Below the pieces are notes generated by a model. The model did not search any database. It had not been told where the DNA came from and saw only the letters and a program-made list of their open reading frames with translations. 64,000 nucleotides of DNA from Silurus meridionalis (Eukaryota; Chordata; Actinopteri; Siluriformes; Siluridae), in contig NC_060902.1 in the NCBI RefSeq assembly GCF_014805685.1, positions 5,199,286 through 5,263,285 on the forward strand. The letters are read 5' to 3'. The translations under genes were made by a program, and so were the position numbers. Shown here piece by piece: positions 13,110 through 25,149 of this stretch (position 1 is the first letter of the stretch; every line of letters starts with the position of its first letter).

Positions 13110-13112
13110 ACG

Positions 13113-13175
<63 letters not shown>

Positions 13176-13305
13176 CTCTCTCTATCTCTTTCACACTCTC
13201 TCCTCTATACCTCTCTCTATCCCCCTCTCTCTCTCTCACCCCTCTCTTTATCTCTTTCACCCTCTCTCCTCTATACCTCTATCTCTCCCATCTCTTTCCC
13301 TCTCT

Positions 13306-13341
<36 letters not shown>

Positions 13342-13510
13342 CTCTCTATTTCTTCCACCCTCTCTCCCATCTCTTCCCCTCTCTATCTCTCCCCCCCTCT
13401 CTCTCACTCTTTCCTATTTTCCCTCTCTGCCTCCCTCTCTTACTCTCTCTTTCCCTCTCTTTCTCTTTTTTCCTCTCTCCCCCTCTCCCTTTTCTCTCTC
13501 TTCCTCTTTT
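13110..13510. repeat. 400-bp polypyrimidine (CT)n-rich tract
   Basis: A pure CT run from about 13,117 to 13,171, then degenerate CTCTCTC/CCCTCT/TTTCC blocks to about 13,510. There are few purines on the + strand. Open frames of up to 207 aa across it (serine/leucine repeats) are artefacts of the CT repeat. Confidence 0.95.
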
Positions 13511-13560
13511 ACGTGACGTGAACTGACTGTGACACACTACCGGTAACACACCATCCATAA

Positions 13561-13565
<5 letters not shown>

Positions 13566-13617
<52 letters not shown>
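13566..13617. repeat. (TG)n microsatellite
   Basis: An uninterrupted TG run of about 52 bp, 55 bp after the polypyrimidine tract. Confidence 0.97.
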
Positions 13618-13618
<1 letters not shown>

Positions 13619-14117
13619 CTCCCTGCCTCTTGTAGAAACCTGTCCGGGAAAAAAAAAGTCCAGAAAGACTTCACTCACGTGTGCACATTATGTAATTTTG
13701 ATCATTTTGTTTTGAACGCGTTTGATTTGTTCCTAGAAGATTCAGGTGTGTCGTTAATCGAAGGTGTGTTTTTTACACGCCTGTTTTACACATGTATTTT
13801 TACGTTTTACCACCGGAATTGTTTGCGTTTGAAAGTGATTTTTTTCTCGATTCGTTTCACTTCAGATGTGGTTTTGTTTAGATTCATTTTGAATTCATGA
13901 GTGACGTTTCACACGCTTCTCGCTATATTTATACAGGATTTCTCTGCAGTGATTCACGTTAATTACATGGCTTTTTTTCGCATGCTACATTTCATTTACA
14001 AGTCTACATGCTTATTTTGAAGGATTTAATTAGGATTTTTAAATTAATCAATTGTTTTCATATGTAATTTTTTTTCTTCTACTCGTGTGATTCATTGAAT
14101 TCATATTCGATCCACTG

Positions 14118-15130
14118 AAATATACTATTCTATACTATACTATATACTATACTATACTATACTATACTATTCTATACAATACTTTACTATTCTATACTAT
14201 TCTATACTGTACTATATACTATACTATTCTATTCTATACAATACTTTACTATTCTATACTATTCTATAATATACTATATACTATACTATACTATACTATT
14301 CTATACTATTCTATACTATACTATTATATACTACACTATTCTATACTATACTATTCTATACTATATACTATACCATACTATTCTATACAATACTTTACTA
14401 TTCTATACTGTACTATACCATTCTATACTATACTATTCTATACTATACTATTCTATACAATACTTTACTATTCTATAATATACTATTCTATACTATACTA
14501 TTCTATTCTATACTATACTATACTATACTATACTATTCTATTCTATACTATGCTATTCTATACAATACTTTACTATTCTATAATATACTATACTATTCTA
14601 TACTATACCATTCTATTCTATACTATACTATACTATTCTATACCATACTATTCTATACTATTCTATTCTATACTATAATATTCTATACTATACTATTCTA
14701 TACAATACTTTACTATACTATTCTATACTATGCTATACTATTCTATACTATACTATGCCATACTATACTATACTATACTATTCTATGCTATACTATACTA
14801 TTCTATTCTATACTATACTATTCTATGCTATACTATACTATACTATTCTATTCTATACTATACTATTCAATTCTATACTATACAATACGATACTATTCTA
14901 TACTATACTGTACTGTAATATACGATTCTATACTATACTATTCTATACTATATTATACTATATTATACTGTACTGTACTATACTATACTATACTATGTGG
15001 CTATACTATACTATTTGCCTATACTATATTATACTATATTATACTGTACTGTACTATACTATACGATTCTATACTATACTATTTGGTTATACTATACTAT
15101 ACTATTTGGCTATACTATACTATACTTATA
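14118..15130. repeat. pentanucleotide satellite (CTATA)n
   Basis: About 1 kb of ACTAT/ATTCT pentamers with rare variants. A 20-bp variant block, TCTATACAATACTTTACTAT, recurs near 14,171, 14,233, 14,381, 14,451, 14,557 and 14,697, at spacings close to multiples of five. The + strand has almost no G. A pentamer read in threes repeats every five codons without a stop, giving spurious Tyr/Ile/Leu frames of up to 137 aa. Confidence 0.97.
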
Positions 15131-15179
15131 TAATACAAAATGTACTAACTTTTTTTGTAGTACACTAATTGTAGTACAC

Positions 15180-15560
15180 TAATGAGAAAATCTTTAAGCT
15201 TTTCAGCTTCTATGAAGAATGAGACCCTGCAGGGATTTGGTGCACCTTACAAATGTACTTCTCTAAGTGGGATTTGTGGTGGTAATAAGCTGAGAAGGTC
15301 AGCCAAGACTTCTCTATCCCCAGCTACAGATACCAGCTCCTCTTGGGGGATCCTCAGATGTACAGTGTCTAATAGAGCTTTAACATGTGCCATCAAGGGG
15401 GCATCATTAAAATATACTGTAACCAGCTTTTGATTCTGAGGCTGTTTTGTTTTTTTTTGTTTCCACACCTTATCAAGAAAAAGAGAGTAAATTTGGAGTC
15501 CATGAAAAGGAAGCTGTACTCATGGCCTGAGCTTGTGACCATAGCTGAGGGACACAGACT
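15180..15560. other. unrecognised sequence, possibly a retroelement remnant
   Basis: More complex than its surroundings. The minus strand 15,247-15,468 reads AHVKALLDTVHLRIPQEELV followed by SVAGDREVLADLLSLLPPQI, a protein-like composition with ordered hydrophobic spacing, closed by stops on both sides. I do not recognise the family; a decayed retroelement frame is the likeliest origin. Confidence 0.3.
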
Positions 15561-15599
15561 AATGTTGTCACCCAGATGATGGTAGGTTAATTTTTTTTG

Positions 15600-16735
15600 T
15601 CTGGTTCCTCAAAAATTTCTTCCTAATATTCTCTTTTTTGTTTGTTCTGCTTGCTCATTAGGTATAAACTTATAATGACAATTTTTTAAATTCCAAATTA
15701 TTTTTTTTATCTATTTCTGTAAAGCTACTTTGTGATTGTTAAAAGCAGTAAATAAGCTAAACCATATTTTATTTATATACTGTATGTCATATAGTACCAC
15801 CAGATTCACGAGGAACAGTCTGGTCAGGCTTTTTTGTGCGAATGTATCATTTCAGTACTTACTTCTTTACAAATGAATTCAGTGTAGTGCATTCCAATTT
15901 ATGAGACATGATCTGGCGACCCTGTTTACAGATCTTTCAATAAGGTCTCTTAACAGCTTAAATTTTTTTTTTTTTATGAGCTGTAAATGTAATGTGGCAG
16001 TTCACGCTTGCTGAGCAGAGACCACCTACAGACAACACGCCACATATCGAATGTGGGTTAAGCAGCCATCTGTCAAAGCAGCAATAATTCCTCATCTTCA
16101 CACTAATGATCTGGACATAAGTGTAGCAAGTGTGAAGTAGAAGTGCACATGGATGCAAATTTGTCATTTATTTTCTTCTTTTTTAATTGCAAAGTAATGA
16201 TTCATGATAATAAAAAATCACAAAAACAATGTGAGAATGTCAGCGTCACGTAATCCTCTACAACATTTTAATACATGTGCTAGTGTATTCTACCAAAGGT
16301 ATTGTCTGATCAGAATGCAATCTTCCTGTATTAAAGTTTATAATCCTATATCATGTATTAATATACTATGAAAATAAATTGAATATATGCAATTTTGCAT
16401 TAGTGAATCAGTGTCATTTGTTAGTCTATCACTAGATCTATGAGGCTACATAGAGAAATGTGTTATCTGTTCTGCCTATTACAGTTACCATCTCATTCAT
16501 TTTGGGATGTGTGTGTGTAATTATATGAATTATAGGAAGATTACTATGGAAAGGTGTTTTTAAACGAGCTCTCGGTAAACCAAATAAAATATCAGGATGC
16601 CCCAACCCAATCAATCAGCTATCCGTTATCTGATGAGTAATTCCTGCATGCAGATCTATTCATAATCAGACCTAAATCAATCTGTCATTATGCAGGGCTA
16701 TAGCCAATCACCCATAACCCCCACCCCCACCACCA

Positions 16736-16794
<59 letters not shown>

Positions 16795-17120
16795 TGCACA
16801 TGGGGATATGTGTATTCAACCATATTCATACAGCCATGCAAGATCACAAGCACATGAACAGAAGATGTCACGTCGCTATGCAGGGACTGTAAATTGATTT
16901 TTCCAGCTTGAGCTGCATTTTTTTAAAAATTGATTTTTTTTTTTTTTGCATTCTGTGATAAACAACAGGCTTTCAGCAGATATTGGTAGTGTTTCGTGCC
17001 CTGCTCTACTTTGTTGCTTGTCTTTTTTCATAAACACAGTTTGAAGGATCTATGAATTCTGATTGTCCTGTTTGAATGTCACATTATATTTGCATAAGTA
17101 TCTACACTGAGTTTATTCGC
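15600..17120. other. non-coding with a (CA)n microsatellite
   Basis: AT-rich DNA; a CACCACC/(CA)n run of about 55 bp at 16,735-16,791 and poly-T at 16,936-16,948. No gene was recognised. Confidence 0.5.
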
Positions 17121-17129
17121 TAGTAGATA

Positions 17130-17834
17130 CCTATATGACTAAGATTAAGGAAATCTGCCAGACCTTCACTTCCTGCCCAACAATGACTACACTACACATC
17201 CAGGATTCACCTACTTATTCGTTGTCAAGCTACTGCAAGTCATCCAATTGTGCAACCCCACCACTTGCCCTCTGGATCCATTACCTTCCACTATGCTTTA
17301 GGCCATCTCACAAGACCTCCTGCCATTCATCTCCACGATCATCAATAGTTCCTTAACATCTGGCCAGGTGCCAACTACTTTCAAGCAAGCGATGGTTATT
17401 CCCATCTTGATGAACCTGCTCTGGATCCATCAGACATCAACAGCTACAGACAATTATCAAGTCTCTCCTTTCTTTTTTAAATCTCTGGAATGCACTGTTT
17501 TTAACTGTTTGTCTATTTCTCAAAGAACAACATCCATGATCCAACATGGTCCACATCTGCCGCACACAGACTCTTTACTGGTGTTCCACAAGGCTCAGTA
17601 CTTGGTCCCCTTCTTTTGTCCCTCTATACCCACTTTCTTGGTGAAGTCATATCCTCATATGGGTTTTCTTACAATTGCTAGCTGATGACACTCAACTCAT
17701 CTTTTATTTTCCTTCCTCAGATACCACAGCTTCTGCTCAGATATCAGCATGCTTGAGTGTTATCTATCTTAATGGATGAGTGCTCATCAAATGAAACTCA
17801 ACCCCAGTGAAACAGAACTGTTCGTCATCCCAGG
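17130..17834 (+). mobile_element. L2-like LINE reverse-transcriptase relic
   Basis: Across several frames the + strand shows remnants of a non-LTR reverse transcriptase: LTSGQVPTTFKQAMVIPIL, then a [13 protein letters not shown] block near 17,590, the catalytic-type (L)ADDTQL near 17,680, and MSAHQMKLNPSETELFVIP near 17,776. Frameshifts and stops make it a pseudogene. L2 clade is inferred from these motifs. Confidence 0.75.
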
Positions 17835-19376
17835 CAGAGATGGCAAAAGTACACACATCTTTCACTTAAGTAGAAGTACAGATACTCATGTTTTAAAATA
17901 CTGGGGTAAAAGTTGAAGTACTGACTATACTTTTTTAACTCAAGTTAAATTAAAGAAGTTTGGGCTCTGGCATGTACTTTTGTAAAAAGTAACCATTACT
18001 TTTTAGTGTCATGCTAGTAACTGAATGTCACGTCATATTAATATTAGGGCTGTCAATCATTTAAATATTTAATCGCAATTAATCAACATGGGCATGGACA
18101 AATATGGATGCTTTATGCAAATGTATGTTTATTAGTGAAACCAAACTCAACATAGAGCACAAAGACAAAATATTTTTGTAAAGATTTGAAAGTAATTATG
18201 GTGTTTTAAATTTATAAAATTTCATAAATTATCAGAACACCAAACGGAACATTTGCTGTTTCCACACGGACGATTAATGAGGTGATACTGAAGAAACGAT
18301 ACCTCTTATAACTTTCATATGGATGACATAATCAGAGAATAATTGTATTCGACAGGAATTGGTTTATTTAAAAGTATTGACATTCAGGTTGTTTTATTTG
18401 TGTGTCTGTGAATAGAGAAAACAGAGACGGCAGAAAGTGCACCCTGTCTGTTTGCTTTATTTTACAAAAGCACAGTGTTTTGTTGTTATGAGTGTGTACA
18501 AATAAAACTAGACCCTATACAGATTCTACTGATGTACAGCACTTATTTGTGCCATCAAAAAAGCCAGAGTAATTTAAGTTCGTTTAAGCATTATGAGGAA
18601 AAAAATGCCACAAAACACGCCAGCGTGTTTGTCGACCTCAGAGGGTTAATTGTCGGATGTGTACATTATGGCGGATTTAGGTGCTGATTTAAGAGTTGGT
18701 GCATCAGTAAAAAAAATGTTTACTGATTAAAAAAAAAAAAATCGGGTTTATTTATTTATTATATCTGATTAAAGAAAGGGCATTGTGAATAAACTTGTGC
18801 TAAAGGTTATAATTTCCCATCTTTTATATTTATTTATTTATATTTTTAATAATGGTTAAACAGAAATGTGAGCTTTAATAAACCAGTGCCATTATAATGA
18901 ATTTGCATTTCGACCGCCCTAATGAATATATTATAACAAAACAAATACAAAATTTTGTTACCTAAAGAATGTATCCAAGCTGAACATCCAGCAAATAGGA
19001 CATAAAGCAGAGAAAAGATGATGATCAGGATTGTCACTGTTCTCAGTTATGTTTACATCACTGACTCCCTCTGTCTCATCCACGTTAACCCCATACTTCT
19101 TGTTGCTTTCTGACTTGCTCGTTGTTTGATTCATAAACTAGTCTAAGAAATACACCAGTGGTGGATTGAAAAAGCTGCGCAATGACAGGAAATCAGTTGA
19201 AATGAGAAAAAATATATTGATTTCACCAAATAGATTAAAACTAAAGAGCCTGTTTTGAAAATGTAAGAAGTAGAAGGTACAGAGATTTGTGTAAAAATGT
19301 CATGAGTAAAGGTACAAAATTATCCGAAAAATAAATTTTGAATTAAAGTACTAATGCAAATTCTCTCGCCATTGGG
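17835..19376. mobile_element. hAT-like relic with another element nested in it
   Basis: It begins CAGAGATGGCAAAAGTACAC and continues AAGTAGAAGTACAGATACTC, a well-known fish hAT-type repeat. The matching end is near 19,300-19,376 (GAGTAAAGGTACAAAATTAT to CTCTCGCCATTGG). The true length excludes the 877-bp insertion. No transposase is visible. Confidence 0.55.
18045..18921. mobile_element. nested hAT element with 8-bp target duplication
   Basis: The ends are inverted repeats, TAGGGCTGTCAATC at the left and TTTCGACCGCCCTA at the right. Flanking 8-mers ATTAATAT (18,037-18,044) and ATGAATAT (18,922-18,929) match at 7 of 8, as expected for hAT. It is 877 bp with no transposase frame, so non-autonomous. 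Confidence 0.75.
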
Positions 19377-19514
19377 CGGATGAACATTGATCAGTTTTAT
19401 ATAACTGAGAGACAAAATAAATTTTTCTGTATTTTATTTATCCACAGTTCGGGATTCTGATGTTTAATTAAAAATCCAGAGTATTATAAATTTACATTTT
19501 TAACAAGTCATGCA

Positions 19515-19870
19515 TAAACTATATGGGCAAAAGGTTGTGGATGCCTGAACATAAGATTTTAATTAGTTGTTTTTTTTTTTTGGTACTGATGTGGGTGAGG
19601 AAGCCTGGGGTGGAGTCAGTTTTCCAAATCATACCAGAGGTGTTTAGTAGGGTTGTGGTTCAAGTTCTATAGCAGGCCACTATAGTCTTCCACTCTAACC
19701 CAGCATATCTACATGGAGTTAGCTTTGTGCATATGGGCATTGTCATGCTGGAACAGGTTTGGGTCTCCTAGTTCAAGTGAAGGGAAAATGTAATGCTACT
19801 GCATCCCAAGACATTCTATACTGTTGTGTGCCTCCAATTTTACGTTAACACTTTAGGGAAGAGCTCCATA
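19515..19870 (+). mobile_element. Tc1-like MITE fragment
   Basis: It starts ACTATATGGGCAAAAGGTTG, continues GGCATTGTCATGCTGGAACA and GCATCCCAAGACATTCTATA, and stops before the tetranucleotide microsatellite. It is the same family as 31,616-31,984. Confidence 0.65.
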
Positions 19871-19878
19871 TCCAATGT

Positions 19879-19881
19879 CTC

Positions 19882-19977
<96 letters not shown>
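19879..19977. repeat. (TCTG)n(TCTA)n microsatellite
   Basis: About 35 bp of TCTG/CTGT repeats passing directly into about 60 bp of TCTA repeats. Confidence 0.97.
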
Positions 19978-19978
<1 letters not shown>

Positions 19979-19979
19979 G

Positions 19980-20530
19980 TTTAATTAGTCTTTTTGGAAG
20001 GAGTCTCCTGTATCAGTGATAAAATTTGTAGAAACCTTACAATGTCAGACACTGGAAGTCAGAATTGAGGGCTTTGAAAGTCCCCTATAAAATAACATGG
20101 GAATTTTTCGTCTTGATAATTAGGAAGGAAAACCAAAAAGAAATGAATTAAAATAGAGGCCAGTGAGAGAACATATTTTAATAAATATTAACGTCTAGTT
20201 TTAGCTAAAAAAAATGTGTTTATAGCTATAATGTAAGTGATATCAGGTACATACTTATTTTATGGATGTTCACCAACTATGACTTCACTTATATGTACAT
20301 AAGTATATTTTTAATTCACAGTACAACAACTGCTCTTCTCTGTCTACTTTACATATTTAAACTGCAACCCTGTGATATATTTTGTGCAGTTAACTCATAC
20401 AAAAAACTTTGAAGTGATTTGGAAAGTTGTTTAGATTTCTTTTTATTGTTTCTTATTTGTGGTATATTGACGTAACAATAAACTGTTGCTATTGTGTTGC
20501 AGCTGTTGTGACCCCAAATTTCCCCTTGAG
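19980..20530. other. non-coding, nothing assignable
   Basis: AT-rich sequence with no repeat or exon recognised. Confidence 0.4.
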
Positions 20531-20540
20531 AATAAGACAA

Positions 20541-23500
20541 TACACTCCACTCTTCTTTACTTTACTCTACCCTACTCTATTCAACTTTATTTTATACTAC
20601 TCTTCTCTACTCTACTCTACTGTACTGTACTGTACTCTACTCTACTCTACTCTACTCTACTCTACACTACACTACACTGCTCCACTCTAATGTACTGTAC
20701 TCTACTGTACTCTACTCTTCTCTACTCTACTGTACTCTACTGTACTCTACTTTACACTATACTATACTGCTCTACTCTACACTACAATACTCTACTCTAT
20801 TTTTCTCTATTCTACACTACACTGCACAACTCTACCTTTCTCTACACTACTCGAATCTACACTACTCCACTCTACTCTACTTTACACTACTCTACTCTTC
20901 ACTACTCTACTCTACATTACACCGCTCTATTCTCCTCTACTCTACACTACACTACTCTACATTACACTGCTCTATTCTGCTTTACTCTACACTACTCTAC
21001 ACTACATTGCTCTACATTACACTGCTTTACTCTACTCTACACTACACTGCTCTACTCTACACTACTATACTCTACACTTCTCTACTCTACTCTACTCTAC
21101 TCTACACTGCTCTATTCTGCTCTACTCTACACTACACTACTCTAAACTACACTGCTCTACTCTACTCTACTCTAGTATAGAATACACTACACCACACTGC
21201 TCTACACTATCTACTCTACACTACTCTACTCTAATCTACTCTACACTACTCTACTCTACACCACTCTACTCTAATCTACTCTACACCACTCTACTCTACT
21301 CTACACCACTCTACTCTACACTTCTCTACTCTACTCTACTCTGGTCTACACCACACCACACCACACTGATTTACTCTACTCTACACTACACTGCTCTACA
21401 CTACACTACTCTACTCTACTCTAGTCTACACCACACCACACCACACCACTCACACCACTCCACACCACTCTACACTCACACCACTCACTCCACACCACAC
21501 CACTCTACACCACACCACTCACACCACTCTACACCACTCTACTCCACTCCACACCACACTGCTCTATACCACACTGCTCTACTCTACTCTACTCTACACT
21601 CACTCTACTCACACTACTCTACTCTACTCTACTCTACCTCTACACCACTCTACACCACACCACACCACTCTACTCTACACTACTGTATTCTACTCTACAC
21701 CACTCTACCACTCTACACCAAACTGCTCTACACCACACTGCTCTTCTCTCACTCTACTCTACACCACACTGCTCTACTCACTCTACTCCACTCTACACTA
21801 CTCTACTCTACACCACTACACTGCTCTACTCTACACTACACTGCTCTATTTTACTCTACACCACACTCTACACCACTCTACTCTACTCCACACCACTCTA
21901 CTCCACTCTACACCACTCTACTCTACACTGCACTGCTCCACCTCTACACTGCTCTACTCTCACTCTACACCACCTACTCTACACTACTCTACTCTACTCC
22001 ACACCACTCACTCTACACTCACTCTACACCACTCTACACCACTCTACTCCACTCCACTCTACACTGCACTGCTCTATTCTACTCTACACCACTCTACCTA
22101 CACCACTCTACTCTACTCCACCCCACACCACACTGCTCTACTCTACTCTTCTCACTCTACACCACACTGCTCACTCTACTCACACTGCTCTACTCTACTC
22201 ACACCACACCACTCCACACCACTCACTCTACCACTCTACACCACACCACTCCACTCACACCACACTGCTCTACACCACTCCACTCTACACACCACTCTAC
22301 ACCACTCTCACACCACTCTACTCACACCACTCTACTCTCTACTCTACACCACTCACACCACACCACTCTACCTCACACCACACTGCTCTACACTGCTCTA
22401 CTTTACTTTATACCACTCACTCTACTCTACACCACTCACACCACACCACTCTACACCACACTGCTCCACTCTACTCTACTTTACTCTACTCTACACACCA
22501 CACTGCTCCACTCACACCACTCACTCTACTCACACCACACCACTCACACCACTCTACTCACTCCACACCACTCTACTCCACCCCACACCACTCTACACAC
22601 ACTGCTCTACTCTACTCTACCTCTACACCACTCTACCCACACCACACTGCTCTACTCACACTGCTCTATTCTACTCTACACCACTCACACCACTCACTCT
22701 ACTCTACACCACTCTACTCCACTCCACACCACACTGCTCTACTCACTCTACTCTACACTACACCACTCTACACACCACACTGCACTACACTACTCCACAC
22801 CACACCACTCCACTCTACACCACTCTTCACCACTCTACTCTACACCACACTGCTCACTTTACTTTATACCACTCACTCTACTCTACACCACTCACACCAC
22901 ACCACTCTACACCACACTGCTCTACTCTAGTCTACACTACTCTACTCTGCTCTACACCACACCACACCACTCCCACTCTACTCTACACTACTCTGTTCTA
23001 TTCTTCTCACACCACTCTACTCTACACCACTCTACTCTACACTGCTCTACTCTACTTTACTCTACTCTACCTCTACACCACTCTACCTCACACCACTCTA
23101 CACCACTCTCACTCTACTCCACTCTACACCACTCTACACTACTCCACTTTACTCTACTCTACACCACTCTTCACCACTCTACTCCACACCACTCTACCTC
23201 TACACCACTCTACTCTACTCTACCTACTCTACTCTACACTACTCTACTCCACACTACTCTACACTCTACACTACACCACACTGCTCTACTCCACTCTACA
23301 CTGCACTGCTCTACTCTGCTCTACACCACTCCACTCTACACCACTCACTCTACTCTACACTACTCTACTCTACTCTACTCCACTCTACACTACTCTACAC
23401 CACTCCACTCTACTCTACACCACTACTCTACTCTACTACTCTACTCTACCTCTACTCTACTCTACTCCACCTACACCACACTGCTCACACCACACTGCTC

Positions 23501-23865
23501 CACTCTACTCTACTCTAGTCTACACTAAACCACACCACACTGCTCTACACTACACCACTCTACACCACTCACTCTACTCACTCTACACTACTCTACACTA
23601 CACTGGTCTACACTACTCTACTTTACACTACACTACTCCACTTTACTCTACTCTACACTACTCTGCTCTACTCTACACTACACTATTCTACTCTACACTA
23701 CACTGCTCTACTCAACTCTACTCTACTCTACACTGCTCTACTTTACACTACACTAAACTACACTACACTGCACTACACTACTCTACTCTACTCTACTCTA
23801 CACTCTACTCTACTTTAATCTACTTTACACTACATTGCACTACTAAACTCTTCTCTACCTTACTC
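20541..23865. repeat. pentanucleotide satellite (CTCTA/CTACA/CCACA)n
   Basis: About 3.3 kb of ACTCT, ACACT, ACACC and ACTGC pentamers, almost without G on the + strand. The first about 900 bp and last about 270 bp keep a regular five-base step, giving a spurious 219-aa frame at 20,486-21,145. From about 21,448 to 23,590 the step is often broken by loss of TA (CTCTAC to CTCAC). Confidence 0.97.
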
Positions 23866-23869
23866 ATAT

Positions 23870-24330
23870 GGAGTTACTTTTAAATAACAGCTACCAAGCC
23901 ATCAAAGCACAAGGAAATCAAGATATGGCATACTTCATATTATATTTCCATTATAGTTGTCAGCACTGGGAGAACTTAATTATTAGTTAGACCCATTCTT
24001 TCTTGAGCAGGTTAAAGGAATTCTCTCTTAAATAAGCTACAAAACCAAATTGATTTTACATGAAAGAGTTTCTTTAAAGAACATATAGCAAATTCAGTTT
24101 AAAGCCCAAAAGCATACTCTCCACAGCCACTATAGATTTAAATATGCAGCAATCACAGATGGGTAAACTCCATCTGTGTGCTTATTTTAGGGTGTAAATG
24201 TGAATGTATGGCAATAAGCATATCCTGGGGGGGGGGGGACATGACAGAACTAACAACAACAGAACACAAGGTTACCATGGCGATGCAAAAGAGACACCTG
24301 CCGATGCTCCTCAGCAAAGCTCCTGTGTCT
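23870..24330. other. non-coding with an RFX-like motif
   Basis: Unique-looking AT-rich DNA. GGTTACCATGGCGATGC at 24,270-24,286 fits an RFX X-box at 10 of 12 positions and resembles both motifs of the inverted pair at 6.5 kb. Confidence 0.35.

Positions 24331-24332
<2 letters not shown>

Positions 24333-24394
<62 letters not shown>
24333..24394. repeat. (TG)n microsatellite
   Basis: An uninterrupted TG run of about 62 bp. Confidence 0.97.
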
Positions 24395-24399
<5 letters not shown>

Positions 24400-24932
24400 A
24401 AACAGCTTTCGTATGCCCTTGTGTTTTCTAAATCATGGGCTTGTGCTTTGATAATCAGCTCTATTCAGTTTACCCTCATCTAATTGGAAAGTAAGAAGGC
24501 CTCCCCCAGAATCTGTCTTAATGATCTCCAAAAAATCTTGTACTCAGCTCAGTCACACTGAATAAAATCAAAGTCTATTGATGTTTGCTTAATAGTGAGG
24601 TTGTGTAGTGTGATAAACATATGCTGTTGAATACTTTACTGTATATGTGTTATGGAGGATCCCACAATTTTGGTCCCACTTAAGTAAGTTTTAAACTAAA
24701 GTAAAACACAAAAACCTGTCTGCATGTTTCGGATAAATAACTTAAAACAACAACTCACACTATGTATAGCACTTAGAAGATAGCGTTTTCATGCCTCCCT
24801 CAGCTGACTATTATATTATTTTTTTTAAATAAACAATATTATTATTATTATTTGTTGAAATCCATTTAACATTTTGCACTTGAAATATTACTTTTGGAAA
24901 AGATTTGCTATATGTTCATAATTTTTAAATAC

Positions 24933-24935
<3 letters not shown>

Positions 24936-25004
<69 letters not shown>
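24936..25004. repeat. (AT)n microsatellite
   Basis: An uninterrupted AT run of about 68 bp. Confidence 0.97.
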
Positions 25005-25012
<8 letters not shown>

Positions 25013-25149
25013 GCAATACTGAAATCCATCGATCCTTAAAAAAAAAAAAATCCAATATTCCACTGTCACTATTTTTTCATTCCAAATTTCTTGAAGAAAG
25101 TGTATTAAAGAAAAGTCAACTTTCCTGTTTTCCTTCTCTTAGACTACTC

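Larger units (their letters stand above)
12190..13110. promoter_or_regulatory. CpG-rich island, orphan promoter candidate
   Basis: CpG dinucleotides are far denser here than anywhere else in the window (examples: GTCGGGGTCCAC, CTCGCGGAATCCCGAAGATC, GCAGCGGAGATCGCGTT, CCGCCGTCGCAACCCCTCGA). There is an E-box-like CCCACGTGTG near 13,007. Long open frames run through on both strands, but none matches a family I know, so they are probably effects of high GC content. A short frame at 12,736 (MANQSGVSALLVFPSRG) and a hydrophobic stretch near 12,760 (VVSVLFLFFLLAES) in another frame are noted without function. It may be the promoter and 5' UTR of a gene whose other exons are outside the window or too short to see. 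Confidence 0.5.

Noticed and set aside
12898..13521. 207-aa and 140-aa serine/leucine-rich frames
   Set aside because: They are a direct reading of the CT-rich microsatellite tract.
19879..19977. Possible CRISPR or structured tandem array
   Set aside because: A simple tetranucleotide microsatellite with no spacers.
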